Shown here one piece after another: positions 1 to 6,958 of a stretch of 7,235 nucleotides of DNA. The notes below the pieces were generated by a model. It did not search any database, was not told the origin of the DNA, and worked only from the letters and a program-made list of their open reading frames with translations. This DNA comes from Planctomycetota bacterium. GTDB lineage: Bacteria > Planctomycetota > Phycisphaerae > WQYP01. Within the stretch, counting starts at the first letter, position 1, and each line of letters opens with the position of its first letter. Where the stretch lies: assembly GCA_021809365.1 (NCBI GenBank), contig JAKBAC010000165.1:1-7235 (forward strand), in the 5' to 3' direction. Position numbers and translations under genes: made by a program.

Positions 1-17
1 GGTACCTGACACCTTTT
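1..17 (+). repeat. Partial copy of short REP-like repeat at window edge
   Basis: The first 16 bases, GGTACCTGACACCTTT, are identical to 5805-5820, inside the left arm of the inverted repeat at 5802-5849, and lie in the same orientation. The leading AAA of the unit would lie outside the window. No inverted partner arm follows in the next 100 bases, so this is either a single unit or the right-hand end of a pair that starts before the window. A sequence beginning exactly in a repeat is what an assembly break at a dispersed repeat would give, but that is inference. Confidence 0.7.
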
Positions 18-259
18 ATTAGTCAACGAGTACTGAATAGATTGTTGGAGCTTCCAGTTTTTTATTTTGTGGTCGGTGAACGCTACTCCAGTTCCTCCGC
101 TGCCTCTTTGTGAATTACGGTCATCTATTTCGCGCATGGCGAAAAGGTTAGGGCGAAAAACTAGCTACGTCCCGTTTCTCTCGCGGAACAGGCACACACT
201 GCTTCTTTCGCAGGGTGGCATCTGCCTCTGAATTGGCGATTAATGACCGATATGTTCTT
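18..259. other. Non-coding stretch, nothing supported
   Basis: This stretch lies downstream of the minus-strand peptidase gene. I see no convincing gene, strong hairpin with T-run or promoter here. A 31-codon open frame from ATG 136 has no ribosome binding site and no recognisable features. Where the peptidase transcript ends is not apparent. Confidence 0.5.
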
Positions 260-1690
260 TTATTTGTCCTGAACCCCGCCCGCACCCAGTCGCGGAGCGG
301 GAAATGTTACATCACCGCCGGCACCTGCGTGCACTTTGGTATGTGGTGAATTATTAGTCCGGACGGCGAGGGCGAAGGAAATCGCAAAGGGGCTCAGGCA
401 TAAAAGAATGCTCATCAGGGTGTACCGTTGCGGCGGGTCGGGTTTTGGAAAATCCGGCGTGATACCAGCAGCGGCGAGCCGGTCGTATAGATTCGGGTGT
501 ATCCGCCGGCGGCCGGACATCACCGCAGGCATCTGATTGACCTCGTAGAGGCGCTGCAAGGCCTGCGCGTAGGCGGCCTCCTCCCCCTCGTTCACGGAGG
601 CGATCGCATCCGCCCGGACTTCCATGTGCCGCCCTAGCCGCCGAAAACGTGTCCGCACGATCAGCGTTACCGCCAAGAGACCGCCGGCCCACATCAGGCC
701 ATTTCCGCCGGTCGCGATCAGCGGCCGGATGAGAACCAGCGGAAAAAGGATTACGGGCTGCATCAGTCTCAGGAACAACACGCGGCGCGGCTCGGTTAAA
801 TGCGCTAATTCATGTCCAGTCACAGCGGCGATTTGCGCATCCGAGAGATGTCGCAGCAACCCTTCCGAAAAAAAAAGTTCACGATTAAGTGGCAAGGCAT
901 ACGCATTGGCAAATGCGCCGGGCACCATCCAGATGCGACGTGGCTGCACATTCATGCGCCGGGCGACATCGGCGGCAATTCCCGCAAGCCGCTTATCAGC
1001 CGGTTTGAGCAGCCCTAACAGGGAGAAAAATCGTATCGTTCCGCCAAGCCGCAATGTCGCAAGAAGCAGAAAAAGCAGGCCGGCGATCATCCACGTTTCA
1101 GCGCCGAAGTTTTCCGGCATCGTGACGGTTGCCCACAAAAACAGGGCAAACGGTATTACCCTCCCCAGCAGGATCATCAGCCGGGAAGTTAACCACTCCC
1201 TGAAAGTGGTTTCGGGGAATATCTCTCGGCTTGGCCAGTACGTTCCCAACAACGCAGCTAACAGGCTCGACCCGGCAGGTGCCCACGCGGGAACTGAAGG
1301 AAGCAGCGAGCTTGCAAGCAGGTAGATGTCTGCTGGAAGGATCAACATACTTAACCCGGCCGTTATACGGATTGGATACAGCAATCGCGCGCGCAATGTC
1401 CAATGTTTCGCTCGGCTGCGCCGCCACGTCGACAATCCAAAATTATTAATAGCGCGTGTAAGCAACAATGTTGCACAAAACGAAAAGACGACCAGAATTA
1501 AAGTCGGCATACGGCCCATCATATTCAAGAAATGGTAACCATTCACGGCCTTCCAGCCGGCAAGGCTCACCCCGAACGTCACCACGAGTAAAGTATATCC
1601 CTCTCTCGAAAAGAAGAAAGCCAAGTTTTCCTGGCATTGGAAGTCTGGCACCGGAGGTTTGCACAGCGGGGCGGTTTGAAGTAACTTCAA
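260..1690 (-). CDS. M48-family membrane zinc metallopeptidase (HtpX/Ste24-like)
   Basis: This is a 476-residue integral membrane protein predicted to hydrolyse peptide bonds with one zinc ion. The zinc motif HELAH is at residues 293-297 (bases 800-814), where Glu294 would be the catalytic base. The third ligand fits Glu357 in 'MEVRADA' (bases 620-622), with Asp361 completing the ExxxD pattern of family M48. About six hydrophobic segments precede the active site (roughly residues 32-55, 61-80, 105-130, 136-152, 170-190 and 200-216). Two more lie between HExxH and the Glu ligand (about 305-345), and one is near the C terminus (about 425-445). Active-site helices placed between membrane segments are typical of HtpX and Ste24. 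Such enzymes act in membrane protein quality control or processing; the substrate here is unknown. The listed start is TTG at 1690 and has no good ribosome binding site. GTG at 1651 or TTG at 1624, the latter preceded by AGGA, are alternatives that keep every membrane segment. The gene is divergent from the ABC operon. Confidence 0.87.
   Translation of the reverse strand: MKLLQTAPLCKPPVPDFQCQENLAFFFSREGYTLLVVTFGVSLAGWKAVNGYHFLNMMGRMPTLILVVFSFCATLLLTRAINNFGLSTWRRSRAKHWTLRARLLYPIRITAGLSMLILPADIYLLASSLLPSVPAWAPAGSSLLAALLGTYWPSREIFPETTFREWLTSRLMILLGRVIPFALFLWATVTMPENFGAETWMIAGLLFLLLATLRLGGTIRFFSLLGLLKPADKRLAGIAADVARRMNVQPRRIWMVPGAFANAYALPLNRELFFSEGLLRHLSDAQIAAVTGHELAHLTEPRRVLFLRLMQPVILFPLVLIRPLIATGGNGLMWAGGLLAVTLIVRTRFRRLGRHMEVRADAIASVNEGEEAAYAQALQRLYEVNQMPAVMSGRRRIHPNLYDRLAAAGITPDFPKPDPPQRYTLMSILLCLSPFAISFALAVRTNNSPHTKVHAGAGGDVTFPAPRLGAGGVQDK
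1676..1690. promoter_or_regulatory. Perfect 15-base dyad, candidate operator
   Basis: TTGAAGTAACTTCAA is a perfect inverted repeat with 7-base arms around one central base. It sits where the divergent peptidase and ABC transcripts should begin. It overlaps the first five codons of the longest reading of the peptidase (TTG at 1690). If the true peptidase start is further in (1651 or 1624), the dyad is entirely non-coding and well placed to control one or both promoters. No convincing -35/-10 pair is visible next to it and no regulator gene is in the window, so operator function is inference. Confidence 0.35.
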
Positions 1691-1777
1691 TTCTTTGCGG
1701 AGACCGCCCTTGGCCGCCAGAAATCACGGGGCGAGTTGGCGCAAGGTCGGCGGCTCATCGGCGGATTCGTGGCACTT

Positions 1778-3784
1778 ATGCAGCGTGACAGACAATCTTC
1801 AAATTCAGGTCAGCCTCGACCGGCTGGGAAGCCTCCGGCAGCGCCCTCGCCGGGTGATAACCGATCAGAATTTGCATCCGCCGCGACATGGTCACCTCCC
1901 CCGAATAGCCCTGTCGGCGATCCCAACGAATTCAGCAATTTTGAACTCATCAAGCACATGTTCCAATTCGTGCGGCCGGTGAAATGGCTGGCGGTGCTGG
2001 CCTGCTTGCTGGTGGGCCTGGGAGTGTTTTTAGAAATATCTGCCGTCGATCTTACGCGCGTGGTGATTAACACCGTGGGCACCGCGTTGAATCCATCAGC
2101 CGCCGGCGCTGTGCACAAGCCGCACGGCAGCGTATTTCATCACGGTTCACTGCACGTGGCATTGATTCTGGTGGGAATGCTGGCGTTGTTTATCACCCTT
2201 TCCAGTGTGTGTAATTTTTTTCGCAGCATCGCCAACACCCGCTTAAGCATGGATATGGTCTTTCACATGCGATCCGCAGTGTATGATCAGCTTCAGCAGG
2301 TGGGCTTTTCATTTCATGATGCCCATTCCAGCGGGCAATTAATCAACCGGGCGTTGTCGGATCTGCACAATGTCCGGTTTTTTGTGAACTTGTCACTGGT
2401 TTCCATCGCGGAAATTGTGGGCTATACCATTGGTTATAATATTTTAATTGCCACCATCAACCCCTGGGTAGGCTTGGCGTCTCTGCTGCCGGTGCCTTTC
2501 TGGATCGTGTACATTCTGCGGTTTGGAAAAAAAATGCGGCCGGTACAGCGGGACCTCATGGCTACCGGGGATAAACTGGTCAACGTGTACAGTGAAAATG
2601 TCGCCGGTGTCAACGTGGTCAAGGCCTTTGCCACAGAAACCACCGAAACCGGAAAATACAATGCCACCGCGGATACTTATTTCTCGCAGGTGATGACCAC
2701 CGTGGGCATGTGGGCCAACTTTATTCCGGTTATCCGCGGAATCGCCACGGGGGCCAATCTGCTGCTGTTTTTTCTGGGGGCCATGCTGGCGGTCAGTGGA
2801 AAACTGCACGCCGGTGATATTCTGGTCTTTGGCGTAGCGATGGGCGCGATTCTCTCACGCCTGCAACAAATTAACCAGATTGCCAATCAGTATCAGATGG
2901 CCGTGGTTTCCGCCCGGAGGTTTTTTGAAATTCTTTATGCCTATCCCAGTATCGCGGAAGCGGCGGCATTGCCGCAGTTACCGCGGGGGCCGGGAGCGGT
3001 GGAGTTTTCCGGTGTTACCTTCGGATATCATCCGGACAGGTCGGTCTTAACCAATATCAGTTTCCAGGCTAATCCCGGCTCAGTGATCGCGCTGGTGGGT
3101 CCCACCGGGGCCGGCAAAACCACCATGATGCAACTGTTGGCCCGTTTTTATGACCCGCAAGCCGGGGCGATTTTTGTGGACGGCCATGATATTCGGTCGG
3201 TTTCCCTGCGCTCGGTGCGGCAGGCTATGGGATTTGTATTCCAAGAGACATTCCTCTTTTCGGATACCGTTGTCAACAACATCCGTTACGGCGACCCGCA
3301 GGCGTCACTGGAGCAGGTGGAAGCGGCGGCGCGCCTGGCGCAAGCCCATGAATTTATCATGGAAATGCCCAAACAATATGACACCGTGCTGGGTGAACGC
3401 GGGCTGACACTTTCCGGCGGACAGAAACAACGCCTCGCCATCGCCCGGGCCATTGTCGCCAACCCGCGCATTCTCATACTGGATGACGCCCTGGCTGCCG
3501 TGGATCCCGAGACCGAACACCTCATCCGTCGCGCGCTGGAGCTGGTGTTGCGCGACCGCACCGTTTTTATCATTGCCCACCGCTTAAGTACGGTCAAAGC
3601 CGCTGATCTGGTGCTGGTGCTGGAGCAGGGAACTATTACACAGGCCGGCACACATGACGTGCTGTTGCGGCAAGAGGGTCATTACCGGGAAATTGCGGAA
3701 GTCCAGCTTGTCGGCGGCGGGCCGGGAGTCCTGCCCCCGCTTGGTTCAACGGCGCGCCGGGTGGCAGCGGAGGGATCACGATGA
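1778..3784 (+). CDS. ABC exporter half-transporter with degenerate Walker B (heterodimer subunit 1)
   Basis: From ATG 1778 this is a 668-residue fusion of a six-helix type IV exporter membrane domain and a C-terminal ATPase domain. A Pro/Ser-rich cytoplasmic tail covers about residues 1-50, and the first membrane helix begins near Trp70. The ATPase domain shows Walker A GPTGAGKT (441-448), the Q-loop VFQETF with Gln489, a canonical signature LSGGQ (545-549), Walker B ILILDD with Asp569, and the switch His601 in IIAHRLS. The residue after the Walker B Asp, normally the catalytic Glu, is Asp570, and the D-loop reads LAAVD. This marks the degenerate-site subunit of heterodimeric exporters such as TAP1, LmrC or TM287. 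The first outward loop (113-126) has five His. The frame stays open upstream to a TTG at 1736, but neither start has a strong ribosome binding site, so the start is uncertain. The stop overlaps the next gene by four bases. Substrate is unknown: drug, lipid or peptide are all possible. Confidence 0.93.
   Translation: MQRDRQSSNSGQPRPAGKPPAAPSPGDNRSEFASAATWSPPPNSPVGDPNEFSNFELIKHMFQFVRPVKWLAVLACLLVGLGVFLEISAVDLTRVVINTVGTALNPSAAGAVHKPHGSVFHHGSLHVALILVGMLALFITLSSVCNFFRSIANTRLSMDMVFHMRSAVYDQLQQVGFSFHDAHSSGQLINRALSDLHNVRFFVNLSLVSIAEIVGYTIGYNILIATINPWVGLASLLPVPFWIVYILRFGKKMRPVQRDLMATGDKLVNVYSENVAGVNVVKAFATETTETGKYNATADTYFSQVMTTVGMWANFIPVIRGIATGANLLLFFLGAMLAVSGKLHAGDILVFGVAMGAILSRLQQINQIANQYQMAVVSARRFFEILYAYPSIAEAAALPQLPRGPGAVEFSGVTFGYHPDRSVLTNISFQANPGSVIALVGPTGAGKTTMMQLLARFYDPQAGAIFVDGHDIRSVSLRSVRQAMGFVFQETFLFSDTVVNNIRYGDPQASLEQVEAAARLAQAHEFIMEMPKQYDTVLGERGLTLSGGQKQRLAIARAIVANPRILILDDALAAVDPETEHLIRRALELVLRDRTVFIIAHRLSTVKAADLVLVLEQGTITQAGTHDVLLRQEGHYREIAEVQLVGGGPGVLPPLGSTARRVAAEGSR
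3769..3774 (+). promoter_or_regulatory. Ribosome binding site of the second ABC gene
   Basis: GGAGGG lies six bases before ATG 3781, inside the end of the preceding gene. It fixes the start of the second subunit and, with the ATGA overlap, supports coupled translation and balanced amounts of the two subunits. Confidence 0.8.
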
Positions 3785-5778
3785 AGCCACTGCTTTCATT
3801 TTTGCGCCGCCGCAACAACCAACCCACCGCTTCGTCCCGGAGTGCGGCGGGGGTCGGCTCAGCTTTTACACCCACCGATTCAGAATCCGAGTTGGATCAT
3901 AAGCCCATCGACCGCAAGGTTCTCCGCGGCGTGCTGGGTTGGATGCGGCCTTATCGCAATGCCTATATTCTGACTACGGTTGTGGGCACGGCGGTGAATT
4001 TGCTGGAAATGATCACGCCGCGCTATATGCAGCAACTGGTGGATACCGATATTCCCGGTAAACATCAAAATATCTTTACATCTGTTATTATTAATATGAT
4101 CGGCCGGTTCAACGCCGGCACCGCAACAACCTTGGCCCATCTGGATCGCCGGGAGTTGGCGTATTGCAATATCACATCCACCATCGCCGTCTGGGCTTTA
4201 ACCATGACAGCCGCCCTGCTGCTGCAGCGTTTGGGAATCTATTACACCACGCTGATCGGGCAGAAAGTAATTTTCAACCTGCGCCGCGCCGTATTCGCGC
4301 ATTTGCAGGAACTCTCCATGAACTTTTACGACAAAACCCGTTTTGGGCGCATTCTCACCCGCGGCACCAGTGATATTGATTCCATGTCCAATTTTATTGT
4401 CTGGGGGATCAATACCGCTTTTTCCAACCTGACCATGATGCTCATCGCCGCCGTGATTATCATGCTGATGGACTGGCGCATGGGGCTGGCGGTATTGTGG
4501 CTGGGGCCGGTGCTTTATCTGATGAATAATGTCTACCGCCGGAAAGTGGGCGTGGCCTGGCGCATGACGCGCGAAGGCTACACGCGTGTGAGCACCAACC
4601 TGGCGGAAAATATTTCCGGCATGCGCGTGGTGACCGCCTTTAACCGCCAGAATCAGAATCTGGATGTGTTTAATGATCTGCAAACCACCAACACAACCAA
4701 TAACATGCGCGCTGCCTATATCAACGGCATCTATCAACCGCTGCTGGGCGTCGTGGGGTTTCTGGGGAAAGTCATTATCCTGCTGTTTGGTGCCTGGCTG
4801 GTTTTTCATACGGCCAATGGACCGCCAAACCAGCGATTCAAGGTGGGGCAGCTCGTGGCACTGTATGTTTACTGGGACTGGTTTATGGGGCCGGTCATTA
4901 ACTTCGGCAATTTTTACAATGACACGATGATGGCCATGGCGTGCGCGGAACGTGTTCAGAATCTGCTGGCGGAAAAGCCGCAGGTCACCGATGAGCCCGA
5001 TGCTCCGGTGCTTCCGGAAATCCGCGGGTCTGTGCGCTTTGAGCATGTAACCTTCGGCTATGATCCGGCTAAGCCCGTGCTGCATGATATTAATTTTGAA
5101 GCCCGGCCCGGACAAACCATCGCTCTGGTGGGACAGACCGGTTGCGGCAAATCAACAGTCATCAGCCTGATTTGTCGATTTTATCAGCCGCAGCAGGGCC
5201 GAATTCTCATGGATGGTTATGATCTGCGGAAAATTCATGGTCAAAGCCTGCATCGCCAGACCGGCATTGTCTCCCAGAATAATTTCCTCTTCACCGGCAC
5301 CGTCATGGACAACATCCGCTATACCCGCCCGGATGCGACCGATCAGCAGGTTTATAACGCCGCCCGGCAACTCGGTTGCTACGACATCCTGGCGCGGCTG
5401 AAGGACGGTTTCCAGACCGATGTAGGAGAGCGCGGCGGATCACTGAGCCTGGGCCAGCGGCAACTGGTCTGCTTTTGTCGGGCGTTTCTTGCCAACCCGC
5501 GCATTTTAATTCTCGACGAAGCCACCAGCGCCATTGACACGCAAACCGAATTGCTGATTCAAAACGCTCTGGAACGCCTGGTGGAAAACCGCACCACCTT
5601 TATTGTGGCCCATCGCCTGAGCACCATCATTGGCGCGCATCAGGTGCTGGTGCTGGATCACGGCCGCATGGCTGAACACGGCACCCACCAGAGCCTGCTG
5701 GAACGTAACGGCCAATACGCCCGGCTCTATTATGAATTTACCCACGGCCACGACACCCCGCCGCATCTGGCTCCTTAG
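3781..5778 (+). CDS. ABC exporter half-transporter with catalytic Walker B and LSLGQ signature (heterodimer subunit 2)
   Basis: This is a 665-residue half-transporter with the same layout as its upstream partner. A polar N-terminal tail of about 50 residues leads into six membrane helices, the first near residues 60-80. The outward loop between helices 1 and 2 is long, at about 45-50 residues. The ATPase domain has Walker A GQTGCGKS (451-458), Gln499 in the Q-loop VSQNNF, Walker B ILILDE with Asp579 and catalytic Glu580, D-loop SAID, and switch His611 in IVAHRLS. The signature at 555-559 is LSLGQ instead of LSGGQ. In a head-to-tail dimer this altered signature faces the Asp-bearing nucleotide site of subunit 1, making that site degenerate. 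Glu580 pairs with the intact LSGGQ of subunit 1 to form the hydrolytic site. The start is fixed by a strong ribosome binding site and the ATGA overlap. The pump should sit in the inner membrane; its substrate cannot be deduced. Confidence 0.95.
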   Translation: MKPLLSFLRRRNNQPTASSRSAAGVGSAFTPTDSESELDHKPIDRKVLRGVLGWMRPYRNAYILTTVVGTAVNLLEMITPRYMQQLVDTDIPGKHQNIFTSVIINMIGRFNAGTATTLAHLDRRELAYCNITSTIAVWALTMTAALLLQRLGIYYTTLIGQKVIFNLRRAVFAHLQELSMNFYDKTRFGRILTRGTSDIDSMSNFIVWGINTAFSNLTMMLIAAVIIMLMDWRMGLAVLWLGPVLYLMNNVYRRKVGVAWRMTREGYTRVSTNLAENISGMRVVTAFNRQNQNLDVFNDLQTTNTTNNMRAAYINGIYQPLLGVVGFLGKVIILLFGAWLVFHTANGPPNQRFKVGQLVALYVYWDWFMGPVINFGNFYNDTMMAMACAERVQNLLAEKPQVTDEPDAPVLPEIRGSVRFEHVTFGYDPAKPVLHDINFEARPGQTIALVGQTGCGKSTVISLICRFYQPQQGRILMDGYDLRKIHGQSLHRQTGIVSQNNFLFTGTVMDNIRYTRPDATDQQVYNAARQLGCYDILARLKDGFQTDVGERGGSLSLGQRQLVCFCRAFLANPRILILDEATSAIDTQTELLIQNALERLVENRTTFIVAHRLSTIIGAHQVLVLDHGRMAEHGTHQSLLERNGQYARLYYEFTHGHDTPPHLAP

Positions 5779-5801
5779 GTTTCCATGGAACTCCGGAAAT
5801 T

Positions 5802-5849
5802 AAAGGTACCTGACACCTTTGTTTCAAAATAAAGGTGTCAGGTACCTTT
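5802..5849. repeat. BIME-like nested inverted repeat
   Basis: AAAGGTACCTGACACCTTT (5802-5820) and its exact reverse complement AAAGGTGTCAGGTACCTTT (5831-5849) are separated by ten bases. Each 19-base arm is itself a 6-7-6 inverted repeat (AAAGGT, seven bases, ACCTTT) and contains the palindrome GGTACC. The element can thus fold as one long hairpin or as two small ones. This head-to-head arrangement of short palindromic units resembles REP/BIME elements, which are mobilised by REP-associated tyrosine transposases. No such transposase gene is in the window. A further copy of 16 bases starts the window. Assignment to a mobile family is inference. Confidence 0.8.
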
Positions 5850-5852
5850 TTT
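5802..5852 (+). terminator. Likely intrinsic terminator of the ABC operon
   Basis: The 19-base-pair perfect stem is directly followed by six T (5847-5852), 23 bases after the stop codon of the second ABC gene. This is the standard form of a rho-independent terminator, apparently supplied by the repeat. The stem base is A/T-rich with GC pairs further in, and the left flank is A-rich, so some termination in the other direction is also possible. Confidence 0.65.
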
Positions 5853-5951
5853 CACCTTGGACTGTGCACCGTGCGTTGTGATTATCGAAAACAGATGCTC
5901 AAATGTTTTGGGACGCAAAAAATCTTCCCGCGCGTAAAAATTTCTCAAGTT

Positions 5952-5983
5952 TTGCGTGCAGCCGGCCCGGCAAACGCTATAAT
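5952..5983 (+). promoter_or_regulatory. Candidate promoter of the UVR-motif gene
   Basis: A perfect TATAAT lies at 5978-5983, so transcription would start near 5990, giving a leader of about 40 bases before ATG 6030. The best -35 candidate is TTGCGT at 5952-5957 with a 20-base gap, longer than the ideal 17. The -10 is therefore convincing and the -35 weak. It lies after the terminator, fitting a separate transcription unit. Confidence 0.5.
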
Positions 5984-6018
5984 CTCAATTAGAGCAGTGA
6001 GGGTGGTGTTACTTTACG

Positions 6019-6023
6019 GGAGG
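6019..6023 (+). promoter_or_regulatory. Ribosome binding site that sets the UVR-motif gene start
   Basis: GGAGG lies six bases before ATG 6030. It decides for this start over in-frame codons reaching back to 5835, which would have to read through the repeat arm and the promoter. Confidence 0.85.
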
Positions 6024-6029
6024 TGCAAC

Positions 6030-6935
6030 ATGCGGCGCTGGCCAAAAAATCCGGACAATGTGGATATTTCTTCCGCTCTCTCCGGCTGGAGTTTTGAACC
6101 CGGACAAGTCAACGTTCGCATTATCCGCGGGCGCGATGGCAAACCAAAAATTCAGTTACGGCTGGATCTGGGACTTCTGCAAATGGAAGTCAGCGGCCGC
6201 CCGGACGGCAGGCGTCCGCACAAACATGCGTCGGAACTGGATTATCAACTTCATCGCCTGAAAAAGCACCGCGAAACCAGCGGCGAAGAAAAAGATTTTC
6301 AGCTTACGCGCCGCGAATGCCAGGTGCTGCGCGAAGAATCCGCCATGTTTTATCACCGCTACTTAAGCCTGTTTGTGCTGGGGCAATATGACGGCGTCGT
6401 GCGCGACACGCGCCATAATATCGGGGTGCTTAACCTGTGCCATAAATTTGGCCCCACCGACCAGGACCGCGAAATTCTCGAACAGTATCGCCCCTATATT
6501 ATCATGATGGAAGGGCGCGCCCGCGCCTGTGCTGCTCTGCGGGATGGCTATACCAACACGGCTATCGCTTTTCTCCGCGGCACCTTGCGCAATGTGATCC
6601 ATACCTATGGCAACCCCGCAGCCAAAGAATCTCCGGAAGCTCTGATCCTGGCAGATATGATCCATGACATTCGTCGGCAGTTGCCGCCGGACCCGCGCGA
6701 GGAACTTAATAACCTGCTGAAAAAAGCCGTGGCGGGTGAAAAATATGAGGAAGCGGCGCAATTGCGGGATCAGCTTATGGCCCTGCACACCGCCGGGGCG
6801 GTCATGGTGGCTAAACCCGCCGTGCGAACCATCACCGCCAAACGCCGCGCCGCCGCGCCCCGGAAATCCCGTCGCAAAGTGACACCGGATTCACAAGCTC
6901 AAGACCATTCCACCAAGGATCCCGGTTCAGTCTGA
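6030..6935 (+). CDS. UVR (UvrB/UvrC motif) domain protein of unknown function
   Basis: This is a 301-residue soluble protein with no signal peptide or membrane segment. The N-terminal part has a short beta-rich core, with 'IQLRLDLGLLQMEV' followed by 'GRPDGRRPHKHASELDY'. A charged, mostly helical middle follows (about residues 70-215, including 'YHRYLSLFVLGQYDGVVRD'). A clear UVR motif lies at about 221-252, with the hallmark spacing in 'ELNNLLKKAVAGEKYEEAAQ' and then LRDQL. In UvrB and UvrC this helical hairpin mediates their contact, and it also occurs in McsA and ClpC-type proteins. No UvrB helicase motif, GIY-YIG nuclease or McsA zinc finger is seen, so it is not a classical repair enzyme. 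The last 35 residues are rich in Lys/Arg/Ala ('AKRRAAAPRKSRRK') and could bind nucleic acid. I recall similar proteins labelled only 'UvrB/UvrC motif-containing' in Planctomycetes and Verrucomicrobia. It has its own promoter and is probably unrelated to the pump. Confidence 0.88.
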   Translation: MRRWPKNPDNVDISSALSGWSFEPGQVNVRIIRGRDGKPKIQLRLDLGLLQMEVSGRPDGRRPHKHASELDYQLHRLKKHRETSGEEKDFQLTRRECQVLREESAMFYHRYLSLFVLGQYDGVVRDTRHNIGVLNLCHKFGPTDQDREILEQYRPYIIMMEGRARACAALRDGYTNTAIAFLRGTLRNVIHTYGNPAAKESPEALILADMIHDIRRQLPPDPREELNNLLKKAVAGEKYEEAAQLRDQLMALHTAGAVMVAKPAVRTITAKRRAAAPRKSRRKVTPDSQAQDHSTKDPGSV

Positions 6936-6958
6936 CTCGGCCTGACCCTGCTTGAATC

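Noticed and set aside
136..231. 31-codon open frame starting ATG GCG AAA AGG
   Set aside because: No ribosome binding site, no recognisable product and very short; such frames are expected by chance.
200..235. GCAG...CTGC small hairpin near the end of the peptidase transcript
   Set aside because: The stem is only four base pairs and no T-run follows it on the minus strand, so it does not qualify as a terminator.
624..1325. Long plus-strand open frame of 233 codons opposite the peptidase
   Set aside because: It is antisense to a gene with intact HELAH, Glu ligand and membrane segments. Its translation is Arg/Ser-rich and has no recognisable domain, typical of a shadow frame.
1736..1777. TTG start adding 14 residues to ABC subunit 1
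   Set aside because: Not excluded, but TTG is a rarer start, the upstream GGGGCGAG is too close to it, and the ATG at 1778 gives a complete protein. I kept 1778 with the uncertainty stated.
2527..2534. Run of eight A followed by TG in ABC subunit 1 (possible internal start or slippage)
   Set aside because: It encodes ordinary Gly-Lys-Lys-Met codons in a cytoplasmic loop of the exporter, and an internal start there would give a truncated membrane domain.
4198..5115. Long minus-strand open frame of 305 codons opposite ABC subunit 2
   Set aside because: It lies wholly within the strongly supported transporter gene. The His/Gln-rich translation is that of an antisense shadow.
5835..6029. Upstream in-frame extension of the UVR-motif gene (65 extra codons)
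   Set aside because: It runs through the right arm of the inverted repeat and the TATAAT promoter, and an excellent GGAGG site stands before ATG 6030.
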